Made by a program: the position numbers and the translations under genes. DNA of 8,913 nucleotides from an uncultured Methanobrevibacter sp. Lineage in GTDB: Archaea > Methanobacteriota > Methanobacteria > Methanobacteriales > Methanobacteriaceae. The DNA lies in contig CAJGDA010000063.1 of NCBI GenBank assembly GCA_904501935.1, forward strand, positions 1-8,913, written 5' to 3'. The notes beneath the pieces are model-generated. The model was not told the DNA's origin and made no database searches. It worked only from the letters and a program-made list of their open reading frames with translations. Positions 1 to 5,497 of the stretch are shown in pieces (within the stretch, counting starts at the first letter, position 1; every line of letters starts with the position of its first letter).

Positions 1-23
1 CGGTAAAAACTATTGCCGATTGA

Positions 24-40
24 AAGTAATTATTTTACTT
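24..40 (-). terminator. weak hairpin after the winged-helix gene
   Basis: A 6-bp inverted repeat (AAGTAA / TTACTT, 5-base loop) sits just past the stop codon of the winged-helix gene. A second imperfect stem (CGGTAA / TTGCCG) occupies bases 1-18, and a short T run on the minus strand (9-5) follows. It could end transcription of the regulator, but stems this short are common in AT-rich DNA. Confidence 0.22.
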
Positions 41-48
41 GGTTTCTT

Positions 49-309
49 TTATTCTAGATTATTGGCTATTTCATGACCTAATGCCGTTAATGTGTAAATC
101 TTATTTTTTCTATCTTGTTCATTCAAGCAATTTACAACACCACATTCCTTTAATTCTTTGAGTACTTTTGATATGTGACTGATACGGATGTCTGAATCTT
201 TTGCTATTTGTGTTGGAGTTTTATTTTCTTGTTGTAATGCTTTTACTGCACGTGTCCTGTAAGAACTACTTAAAACATATCCATAAACTTTTAAAACATT
301 ATCATCGAT
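49..309 (-). CDS. small winged-helix transcriptional regulator with apparent ATC start
   Basis: The frame gives 86 residues beginning (I/M)DDNVLKVYGYVLSSSYRTR, followed by a helix-turn-helix (about 31-53, TPTQIAKDSDIRISHISKVL), a recognition-helix continuation KELKECGVVN, and a wing with the strand IYTLTALGHEIA (71-82). This layout matches the small MarR/ArsR-like winged-helix regulators common in Methanobacteriales, which are expected to bind DNA as dimers; the target is unknown. A strong AAGGAGG site at 324-318 lies 8 bases before an ATC codon exactly where family members start with Met-Asp. The frame is closed upstream by TGA at 345-343, and there is no in-frame ATG, GTG or TTG until a TTG near residue 62, which would remove the HTH. 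So either ATC is used as a rare start, or an ATG has mutated (or been misread) and the gene is silenced. The rest of the frame is intact, which argues against an old pseudogene. Confidence 0.68.
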   Translation of the reverse strand: MDDNVLKVYGYVLSSSYRTRAVKALQQENKTPTQIAKDSDIRISHISKVLKELKECGVVNCLNEQDRKNKIYTLTALGHEIANNLE

Positions 310-317
310 AGTAACAG

Positions 318-324
318 CCTCCTT
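318..324 (-). promoter_or_regulatory. strong ribosome binding site for the ATC-start gene
   Basis: AAGGAGG on the minus strand, 8 bases before the ATC at 309-307. It is the main evidence that translation starts at this non-standard codon. An out-of-frame ATG lies 4 bases further on and would encode only Met-Ile-Met-Phe before a stop. Confidence 0.6.
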
Positions 325-344
325 AATCCACTTTATAATAACTC

Positions 345-359
345 AATTTAAATATTTAA
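345..359 (-). promoter_or_regulatory. TATA-like promoter element for the winged-helix gene
   Basis: The minus strand reads TTAAATATTTAAATT, an A/T palindrome at a distance that would place transcript starts around 325-335, shortly before the AAGGAGG site. Only the spacing and composition support it; the whole spacer 310-568 is AT-rich and otherwise holds no recognisable gene. Confidence 0.3.
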
Positions 360-506
360 GTTTATCTACATTAAACCGCAAACTTTCATACATCATAAAT
401 ACTCAAATGAAAATGTTAAAATATTGATTAATCTAAGTAATTTTAAAATGTAAAAGCAGTAAAATATAATGCCTATCTTTAAGTATTCGATAGTGTTTGA
501 GTTTGT

Positions 507-552
507 AAAAATAAAAAAAGTTGTAGATGCATTTGCACCCATCAAAAAAAAA
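507..552 (-). terminator. poly-T termination region after the Ig-like gene
   Basis: On the minus strand, transcripts leaving the Ig-like gene meet a run of nine T (552-544) and then further T runs (519-513, 511-507). Between them is a weak GATG/CATC inverted repeat around GATGGGTGCAAATGCATC. Archaeal termination depends largely on T tracts, so this fits an intrinsic terminator. Confidence 0.45.
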
Positions 553-568
553 TATTTTAAGATTTTAA

Positions 569-1195
569 TTATCTAAATCCACCACTTGTTCTCTCACCAG
601 TTCTTAAATCAACAATGCTTCTGTAACCATCTTCATAATCCTGATATACATAATCACCATATTGTCTCCTTCCAGTTTCAGGATACGGATCATTACTTGG
701 AGGCAAATTATCAATACTATATTTATACTCTGATGATGAACTTGATGCTTGTGATGACTGTGATGACTGTGATGACTGTGTTGATTGTTGAGCTACCTGT
801 TCTTCAACAGCTACTTCTTCAATTGTTATCTTTTTAGTTGCATTACATCCATTATACACTTCATTACCTCCATAATTAGCAGTAATAGTATAATTTCCCG
901 CATTTTCATACGGCTCTAAAGTTCCAACTCCCTTATCATCTGTAACAACAGAACGGAAATCGCTTCTGTTTTTGTCATCAATGAATGTTATATTAACTTC
1001 TTTATTAACTAATCCAGTTCCATTATCATCAGTTAATTTAATTTTAAGTGAATCTTCAACAGTAATTGTGGAATTGCTTTCAAATGTTAATTTTGTATTC
1101 TGTTTGTTTGTATTTGGCATCATTGCAACTAAACCAACTAAAAGAGCAGCAATAATTACTATCAACGCCAGAATTATAATCTTATTTTTATCCAT
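569..1195 (-). CDS. membrane-anchored Ig-like adhesin-type surface protein
   Basis: This 208-residue protein has one N-terminal hydrophobic helix (about residues 5-26) after a short charged start, acting as a signal anchor with the rest outside the cell. Residues about 35-126 form a single Ig-like/Big-type beta domain of the kind repeated in Methanobrevibacter adhesin-like proteins (motifs DDNGTGLVNKEVNITF and NAGNYTITANYGGNEVYNG). A Ser/Gln linker (about 137-155) leads to a Tyr- and Asp-rich tail ending DLRTGERTSGGFR. Six N-X-S/T sequons (N41, N58, N68, N76, N101, N118) lie in the Ig domain and none in the tail, suggesting N-glycosylation on the cell surface. The single cysteine is C117. The ATG at 1195 has an AGGGGG ribosome binding site 6 bases upstream. 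It is monocistronic, flanked by its own TATA-like box and T-rich terminator. Its binding partner cannot be deduced. Confidence 0.85.
   Translation of the reverse strand: MDKNKIIILALIVIIAALLVGLVAMMPNTNKQNTKLTFESNSTITVEDSLKIKLTDDNGTGLVNKEVNITFIDDKNRSDFRSVVTDDKGVGTLEPYENAGNYTITANYGGNEVYNGCNATKKITIEEVAVEEQVAQQSTQSSQSSQSSQASSSSSEYKYSIDNLPPSNDPYPETGRRQYGDYVYQDYEDGYRSIVDLRTGERTSGGFR
752..778 (-). repeat. 9-bp tandem repeat coding the QSS linker
   Basis: Three perfect copies of TGATGACTG (plus strand) encode Gln-Ser-Ser units on the minus strand; one diverged copy lies on each side (about 743-751 and 779-787). Slippage here would change linker length in whole codons without breaking the frame. Confidence 0.85.
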
Positions 1196-1247
1196 AATAT
1201 CCCCCTAAAAACAATATAGCATTAAATATAATTTGTGTTTAACTTGG

Positions 1248-1257
1248 TATATATTTA
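1248..1257 (-). promoter_or_regulatory. TATA-like box for the Ig-like protein gene
   Basis: TAAATATATA on the minus strand, 52 bases before the ATG at 1195, predicting a start near 1222 and a leader of about 27 bases that contains the AGGGGG ribosome binding site. The spacer 1196-1382 holds no other gene. Confidence 0.4.
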
Positions 1258-1382
1258 TTTTGAAATTAATAATCCAATAATTAAAACTAACAAATAATAT
1301 GATAAAAAATCATTAACTAATAAATTACAACATATTTTCTTAATCTAAAATCAATAGCTATTCATTTAGAAAATACCATGTT

Positions 1383-1700
1383 CTAGTTGGAGCTTCTCCA
1401 AGTGTTGCCGCACTTTGCGCAGCGTATAAAATTGGTTGGTGCCTCATCAGCAGATCTGGTCTGTACCGTCCACCAGTAGCCTTTTGTCCCTCCGCACTTA
1501 TAGCAGGTTATTGTTGTTGTAGGCAAAGCCACGTTGTTCCTGTCGGTTACAATGACCTTGACTTCAGGATTTGTTTCGCCTTCCATGTGGTACTGCTCTT
1601 CCAAATCCTTATCGCTTAATGTTTTTTCATAGCCGCAGCTACATTTGATTACTCCTTTTTTAGGCATCAACATTGCACCACAATCAGGACAGAATTCCAT
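1383..1700 (-). CDS. tfs: transcription factor S (TFIIS/RPB9-like cleavage factor)
   Basis: A 105-residue zinc-ribbon protein that, by family knowledge, enters archaeal RNA polymerase and stimulates RNA cleavage in backtracked complexes. The N-terminal ribbon is seen in MEFCPDCGAML plus CSCGY (four Cys), and the C-terminal TFIIS-type ribbon in CYKCGG...CAKCGNTWR. The acidic pair needed for cleavage is present in RSADEAPT, so this is a catalytic TFS rather than an inactive paralogue. The start is placed at the ATG at 1700, giving the usual N-terminus MEFCP. An in-frame ATG at 1715 would add five residues (MVFCD) and lies 36 bases from the TATA-like box, so it cannot be excluded; GGTG at 1713-1710 can serve as ribosome binding site for the chosen start. 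It has its own promoter and is separated by a T8 tract from the operon upstream. It is also annotated as RNA polymerase subunit M in some genomes. Confidence 0.93.
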   Translation of the reverse strand: MEFCPDCGAMLMPKKGVIKCSCGYEKTLSDKDLEEQYHMEGETNPEVKVIVTDRNNVALPTTTITCYKCGGTKGYWWTVQTRSADEAPTNFIRCAKCGNTWRSSN

Positions 1701-1750
1701 ATCACAAAACACCATTAAAAATTCGTAAGTATTAATTTAGTAAAAGAAGT

Positions 1751-1758
1751 TTATAAAA
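1751..1758 (-). promoter_or_regulatory. TATA-like box for tfs
   Basis: TTTTATAA on the minus strand, predicting transcription starts near 1726-1730, 25-30 bases before the ATG at 1700. It follows directly after the T8 tract that would end the upstream operon. Confidence 0.45.
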
Positions 1759-1781
1759 TAATCGGTGTAAAAATAATAGTT

Positions 1782-1789
1782 AAAAAAAA
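1782..1789 (-). terminator. T8 terminator after the ExbB/DUF2149 operon
   Basis: Eight consecutive T on the minus strand, 18 bases past the DUF2149 stop codon, followed by more T-rich sequence. No stable hairpin precedes it, as is common for archaeal terminators. Confidence 0.5.
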
Positions 1790-1806
1790 GTTTGATTGTG
1801 AAAGGG

Positions 1807-2127
1807 TTAACCTTCCACCATAATCAGCTTGCCCGTAGCAGGGTCCTTGTATACCTTACCCATTTCAGTATATCCTTGACCTGAACTGTTTGAAGTATCA
1901 GGAGTTTCATTCAATTCTTGGCCTTGGTCAACCTCTGTCATCTTTTTTTGCATCTGCTCTTGAATATTCTGGTCCGGGTCAATCATTGCCTGCATGTTCC
2001 AGCTGATGATAACAAATACAAGAAATCCTACAGCAATAACAAGCATTGCATCCACAAGGTTGGATGTACCTGCCATCGGGTCTTCTTCAACCCTTTGAGA
2101 TCGTCTTCTACTCTTTTTTCTTGGCAT
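1807..2127 (-). CDS. DUF2149 protein, ExbD/TolR-like motor partner
   Basis: A 106-residue protein with a very basic cytoplasmic N-terminus (KKSRRRSQR, 4-12), a single membrane helix (about 24-43) and a hydrophilic C-terminal part that should face outward. The start of the helix reads DPMAGTSNLVDAMLVIAVGFL, closely resembling the ExbD/TolR pattern of a membrane Asp just after a Pro/Asn-rich turn; D26 is the candidate ion-carrying residue. The outer part is short (about 60 residues), Gln/Glu/Ser-rich and ends KVYKDPATGKLIMVEG, so the usual ExbD periplasmic domain seems absent. It is the last gene of an operon, 7 bases after the ExbB-like gene, with a GTGAT ribosome binding site. The DUF2149 name comes from remembered family features; the ExbD-like role is inferred from the Asp-bearing helix and the neighbour. 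Confidence 0.85.
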   Translation of the reverse strand: MPRKKSRRRSQRVEEDPMAGTSNLVDAMLVIAVGFLVFVIISWNMQAMIDPDQNIQEQMQKKMTEVDQGQELNETPDTSNSSGQGYTEMGKVYKDPATGKLIMVEG

Positions 2128-2134
2128 AAAATCA

Positions 2135-2779
2135 CTATTTATTCATATAATCTAAAACAGCATCCATCAAAGCATCCAAATCAGATAAGTATCTGTCATA
2201 CCATCCAGATCTAATCTTTCCAATGAAGTAACATAATGCACCGGAACCAATACCTACGATAGTTGTGTTGAATGCAACAGTCAAGGAACTTGCAAGAGTG
2301 TTGATGTCTCCAGCACCTAAAGCTGCAAGTCCAGGACCCATTGGAATTAAGGTACCCATTAAACCTAAAGTCGGTCCAATACGGGTAATTATATCAGTTC
2401 TTTGTAATGTAGATAATGTTTTTTCTTCTTCAAATTCAAATAACTTACGAGCTAATGCCTCTCTTGAATCTTTTCCTAAAGACTCTGAAGATGCAATTTC
2501 CATTAAAGCTTTTTTCTGAGCTTTTGGAATTTGAGCGCTTGAAATTACATTTTTTAGAGCATCAACAGATTCAGCTTCATTAATAGCATAAATTAAGTCT
2601 CGAATAGTTCCTACAGGAACCTTCTTTCTAGAAGTATACTCTGCAATTGCCCCACCCAATGTAATAATTGAAATAATAACAATTACAAGCAGAATAATCA
2701 ATACAGGAATTGTTAAACTTTGTGAAATTACATCAAGAGAACCAGTTAAAAATTCACCACCAGGAATATTTAAAGCCAT
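2135..2779 (-). CDS. MotA/TolQ/ExbB-type proton channel protein
   Basis: A 214-residue protein with the ExbB/TolQ plan: one membrane helix near the N-terminus (about 24-45), a long charged cytoplasmic segment (about 46-132, including helix EFEEEKTLSTLQRTD), and two C-terminal helices (about 134-154 and 164-187) carrying the family signature GPTLGLMGTLIPMGPGLAAL and SSLTVAFNTTIVGIGSG. T143 and T172/T173 lie where ExbB/TolQ have conserved pore threonines. By family knowledge five such subunits surround two ExbD-like helices and use ion flow to drive movement. An ATG at 2779 with AGGTGA 5 bases upstream is the chosen start; a GTG three codons earlier lies inside that ribosome binding site. Its flanking genes, DUF2162 upstream and DUF2149 downstream, lie within 15 and 7 bases, so the three are surely cotranscribed. 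Confidence 0.92.
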   Translation of the reverse strand: MALNIPGGEFLTGSLDVISQSLTIPVLIILLVIVIISIITLGGAIAEYTSRKKVPVGTIRDLIYAINEAESVDALKNVISSAQIPKAQKKALMEIASSESLGKDSREALARKLFEFEEEKTLSTLQRTDIITRIGPTLGLMGTLIPMGPGLAALGAGDINTLASSLTVAFNTTIVGIGSGALCYFIGKIRSGWYDRYLSDLDALMDAVLDYMNK

Positions 2780-2794
2780 ATTTTTCACCTAAAT

Positions 2795-3505
2795 TTAATC
2801 TAAAATACTTCTACCTCTCTTATTTAGAATAATACCACCCGCTATCAAAATAGCAAATGTTAATATTACCATGAGTATATCTTGAGGAGAACCAATAGTA
2901 ATAGGACTTGTAGTTTTTGATAAAGCTCCTGCAATATTTGGGATAACAATTGCTGAGAGTAAGAAATATGCACCCAGTAAAAGCATGAAATTGCCTAAAA
3001 CAATAGGATAAGGCTTGTTAATGTATTTAACAATTGTATTTGATGCAAAATAAGTTACAACCATTACACCCACAAGCGCCGCTGCAGCATACCAGCTCAA
3101 ATCAAGTGAACTTACCCCAATAGTTGGTGCGACAATTAAAACACTTGCAATAATTGAACCAAAACAGCATGGGCAAGGGGCAATGATAGCTAGAGAAGTT
3201 GCAGTTGATGTATTCTTATCATGTATTTTCCATTCCCTTATTGTAAATAGACCTGCAATAATCATGATTGAAGCCATGATAATATAAAATATTGTATTAT
3301 AACTATAAATTGCTTGAACAAGTTGGTCTGCAAAAAATGAAGCAATATATGAAATAAGAATTACTCCACCACCATATGCAATACAGATTACTGCAAATAG
3401 TTTTTTTGGAAGATTTGCCAATCCTGAAGCAAGTCCTATTTTTATACCAAAAACCAGAACTGCTGCAAAAATTCCAACTTGCCATAAAACACTCATCATA
3501 TCCAT
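2795..3505 (-). CDS. DUF2162 polytopic membrane protein, putative transporter
   Basis: A 236-residue membrane protein with about seven helices (roughly 7-27, 36-57, 70-88, 104-127, 137-158, 167-189, 208-227). It appears to be the DUF2162 family, described as predicted transporters and seen in methanogens; the substrate is unknown. The most distinctive feature is APCPCCFGS at the start of helix 4: C111, C113 and C114 within a Pro-rich turn, suitable for binding a metal ion or for thiol chemistry. C41 is the only other cysteine. A short cytoplasmic or outer loop TIREWKIHDKN precedes it. First gene of the operon with the ExbB-like and DUF2149 genes; the ATG at 3505 has AAGGGGAA 8 bases upstream and a good TATA-like box. 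The arrangement suggests that the ExbB/DUF2149 motor energises or gates this protein (inference). Confidence 0.82.
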   Translation of the reverse strand: MDMMSVLWQVGIFAAVLVFGIKIGLASGLANLPKKLFAVICIAYGGGVILISYIASFFADQLVQAIYSYNTIFYIIMASIMIIAGLFTIREWKIHDKNTSTATSLAIIAPCPCCFGSIIASVLIVAPTIGVSSLDLSWYAAAALVGVMVVTYFASNTIVKYINKPYPIVLGNFMLLLGAYFLLSAIVIPNIAGALSKTTSPITIGSPQDILMVILTFAILIAGGIILNKRGRSILD

Positions 3506-3567
3506 ATAAAATTCCCCTTAATCAATTCAAATTTAATAAATTACAATTAATTATTACTTCAATAAAG

Positions 3568-3575
3568 TATATAAA
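3568..3575 (-). promoter_or_regulatory. TATA-like box for the DUF2162-exbB-DUF2149 operon
   Basis: TTTATATA on the minus strand, a near-consensus archaeal TATA box 63 bases before the DUF2162 ATG. Transcripts would begin around 3542-3548, giving a leader of about 40 bases. Confidence 0.5.
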
Positions 3576-3621
3576 TTTTTTATTGAGATGGAAATAAAAT
3601 TGACATACCCTACCACATTTC

Positions 3622-3631
3622 TATTTAAATA
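3622..3631 (+). promoter_or_regulatory. TATA-like box for the PaaK/ACT operon
   Basis: TATTTAAATA, predicting transcription from about 3648-3655. This lies downstream of an in-frame ATG at 3632 and so supports the later start at 3710. It is divergent from the DUF2162 promoter, about 50 bases away. Confidence 0.4.
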
Positions 3632-3670
3632 ATGATTTGTTTAAAATCAGTAACTTTTAAAGTAAAGAAA

Positions 3671-3689
3671 CAATATAATTATCATATTG
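3671..3689 (+). promoter_or_regulatory. imperfect palindrome in the paaK leader
   Basis: CAATATAATTATCATATTG is a 19-base palindrome with one mismatched pair around a central T. It lies in the predicted leader, about 20 bases before the ATG at 3710. It could be a repressor operator; its inner TATAAT could alternatively act as a TATA element for a near-leaderless transcript. Confidence 0.3.
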
Positions 3690-3709
3690 ATAAATTAATG
3701 AGGCTAAAC

Positions 3710-5011
3710 ATGTTTTGGAACGAAGAAATTGAAACCATGCCAAGGCAAGACCTTGAAGAATTACAATTAAAGAAACTTCAAGCAACAGTTAAAAGAGCAT
3801 TTGATAAGATACCCTACTATAATAAAAGGTATACAGAAGCTGAAGTTTTCCCGGAAGATATAGAAACTCTAAAAGACATAGAAAAACTTCCCTTCATTAC
3901 AAAAGACGACTTAAGGGAAAGCTATCCATTCGGGCTTTTTGCAGTGGACATATCTGAAATCAAAGAATTACATTCATCATCCGGAACCACCGGAAAGCCT
4001 GTCGTATCAGGATATACTGAAAAAGACTTGGATACCTGGGCAGAAACAACTGCACGTGGACTTACCATGATGGGCATCGGTGAAGATGACATCCTCCAGA
4101 ATACACACGGATACGGAATGTTTACAGGAGGATTTGGTGTTCACTACGGATGCCACAAAATCGGTGCTGCAATCATCCCTATTTCAACAGGACAAACCCG
4201 CAGGCAAATCGAAATCATGAACGATTTTGGAGCCACAGGATTAATCTTCACTCCATCTTACGGAATTCACATTGGAGAAGTTGCCCTAGAAGATGGAATT
4301 GACCCAAAAGACTTTGGAATAAAGGCAATCGGATTTGGAGCTGAAGGATGGACTGAAGAAATGAGACAAAGGGTAGAGGATATTTACGGCTGTAAAGCAT
4401 ACAACATCTACGGTTTGACCGAACTCATGGGACCTGGAGTGGGTGTGGAATGCGAAGCGCAAAACGGTTTGCACATTGCAGAAGACATATACTATCCCGA
4501 AATTATTGACCCGAAAACAGGTAAAGTGATAGGTGCGGAAAAACCTGGAGAACTTGTCTTGACAAATATTGAAAGGGAAGGAATGCCAGTCATAAGATTC
4601 AGAACAAAAGACCTAACCAAACTCACATACGAAAAATGCAGTTGCGGAAGGACACATGCAAGAATGAGCAGGATTACCGGAAGATCCGACGACATGCTTA
4701 AGGTAAAAGGCGTAGCTATTTTCCCATCACAAATCGAAAAAGCATTGCTTAGAATTGGTGAAGTAGAGCCTCATTATATGATTATAGTTACAAGACCAGG
4801 AACACTTGATGAAATCGAAGTCAAAGTCGAAGCGTCACAGAACCTTTTCTTCGACGGAGTAAAGGAAATGATGGCAATCCAAAACAAAATCGGAAAATCA
4901 ATTGAAAATGAAACTGGAATTCGTGTTAAAGTCACATTAGTAGAACCAAAAACCCTGCCGAGATTTGAAGGAAAAGCAAAAAGAGTAATTGATGAAAGGA
5001 ACTTACATTAG
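3710..5011 (+). CDS. paaK: phenylacetate-CoA ligase family protein (aryl-acid CoA ligase)
   Basis: A 433-residue adenylate-forming enzyme that joins an aryl acid to CoA with ATP through an acyl-AMP. Visible motifs: the phosphate-binding loop SSSGTTGKP (89-97), YGLTE (234-238), RFRTKDL (296-302, with the ribose-binding Asp), the hinge GRSDDMLKVKG (324-334), and C-terminal LPRFEGKAKR, whose Lys (422) is the likely adenylation lysine. CSCGR (310-314) is typical of PaaK-like enzymes. The start is placed at 3710 (MFWNEEIETMP), which matches the family N-terminus and has GAGG at 3700-3703; a frame opening at 3632 would add 26 unlike residues. In methanogens such ligases accompany indolepyruvate oxidoreductase in making Phe, Tyr and Trp from external aryl acids (family knowledge, chiefly from Methanococcus). 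iorAB is not in this window, so the substrate is an inference. Confidence 0.93.
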   Translation: MFWNEEIETMPRQDLEELQLKKLQATVKRAFDKIPYYNKRYTEAEVFPEDIETLKDIEKLPFITKDDLRESYPFGLFAVDISEIKELHSSSGTTGKPVVSGYTEKDLDTWAETTARGLTMMGIGEDDILQNTHGYGMFTGGFGVHYGCHKIGAAIIPISTGQTRRQIEIMNDFGATGLIFTPSYGIHIGEVALEDGIDPKDFGIKAIGFGAEGWTEEMRQRVEDIYGCKAYNIYGLTELMGPGVGVECEAQNGLHIAEDIYYPEIIDPKTGKVIGAEKPGELVLTNIEREGMPVIRFRTKDLTKLTYEKCSCGRTHARMSRITGRSDDMLKVKGVAIFPSQIEKALLRIGEVEPHYMIIVTRPGTLDEIEVKVEASQNLFFDGVKEMMAIQNKIGKSIENETGIRVKVTLVEPKTLPRFEGKAKRVIDERNLH

Positions 5012-5020
5012 GTGATAACA

Positions 5021-5452
5021 ATGAAAATCAAACAATTATCAATATTTTTACAAAACAGAATGGGGAGCTTATCAAAACCGCTAGAAGTACTATCAGAAAA
5101 CGACGTTAACATTAGAGCAATGTGCATGGCAGATACTTCCGAGTTCGGTATTTTAAGACTGGTTGTGGATAATCCTGAAAAAGGAAAAGAAGTCTTAGAA
5201 GAAAAGAACTTCCTTGTTAAGATGACCGATATTATTGGTGTTGAAATGTGTGACGCACCAGGAGGCTTGACTTCCGTTTTAAAAGTCATTAAAGATAATG
5301 AAATCGATTTGGAATATCTTTATGCATTTACTCACGATAAAGTAAACAAAGCTATACTATTACTTCATGCAGATGACATTGACAATTTAATTTCTGTATT
5401 GACAGAAAACAATGTGAAGATTGTTTCTGCTGATGAAGTATATAACTTATAA
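5021..5452 (+). CDS. tandem ACT-domain protein, likely amino-acid sensor of the aryl-acid pathway
   Basis: This 143-residue cytoplasmic protein is made of two ACT domains: about 1-66 (MKIKQLSIFLQNRMGSLSKP, with the typical glycine turn and helix) and about 70-140 (TDIIGVEMCDAPGGLTSVLK). It has no catalytic domain. ACT pairs bind amino acids and act as allosteric partners; being coupled to the ligase gene, it most likely senses an aromatic amino acid. The ATG at 5021 follows AGGTGAT, whose first bases are the TAG stop codon of the ligase gene (5009-5011), so translation of the two is tightly linked. A GTG at 5012 is inside that ribosome binding site and is rejected as start. The ligase-ACT gene order is known in many methanogens and some bacteria. 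Which ligand it binds cannot be read from the sequence. Confidence 0.9.
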   Translation: MKIKQLSIFLQNRMGSLSKPLEVLSENDVNIRAMCMADTSEFGILRLVVDNPEKGKEVLEEKNFLVKMTDIIGVEMCDAPGGLTSVLKVIKDNEIDLEYLYAFTHDKVNKAILLLHADDIDNLISVLTENNVKIVSADEVYNL

Positions 5453-5457
5453 GATAA

Positions 5458-5483
5458 TTTTTCATAAATTTTCTTCTTTTTTT
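5458..5483 (+). terminator. poly-T terminator after the ACT gene
   Basis: A T5 run, a T/C-rich stretch and then T7 (5477-5483) start 6 bases after the ACT stop codon. No strong hairpin is present. It probably ends most ligase/ACT transcripts, but the acyltransferase ATG follows within 15 bases, so some readthrough or a promoter at the ACT gene end is likely. Confidence 0.45.
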
Positions 5484-5497
5484 ATTAATGTGAAACA

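Noticed and set aside
295..306. Out-of-frame ATG near the winged-helix start as a translated upstream peptide
   Set aside because: It would encode only four residues before TAA; more likely an incidental overlap of GAT GAT codons, though it could matter if ATC is not used.
310..568. Possible small gene or RNA in the longest spacer
   Set aside because: Only very short frames, no ribosome binding site and no stable structure were found beyond the promoter-like and T-rich elements already listed.
586..837. Plus-strand open frame opposite the Ig-like gene, rich in Val/Met/Thr and Leu/Gln
   Set aside because: Its pattern arises from the complement of the QSS repeat and the coding strand; no ribosome binding site, and the minus-strand gene is clearly real.
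2780..2788. GTG start adding Met-Lys-Asn to the ExbB-like protein
   Set aside because: The GTG is part of the AGGTGA ribosome binding site that serves the ATG at 2779.
3632..3709. N-terminal extension of the aryl-CoA ligase from an upstream ATG
   Set aside because: The 26 extra residues do not resemble the family, the ATG directly abuts the TATA-like box and so precedes the predicted transcript start, and the ATG at 3710 has a GAGG ribosome binding site and the family N-terminus.
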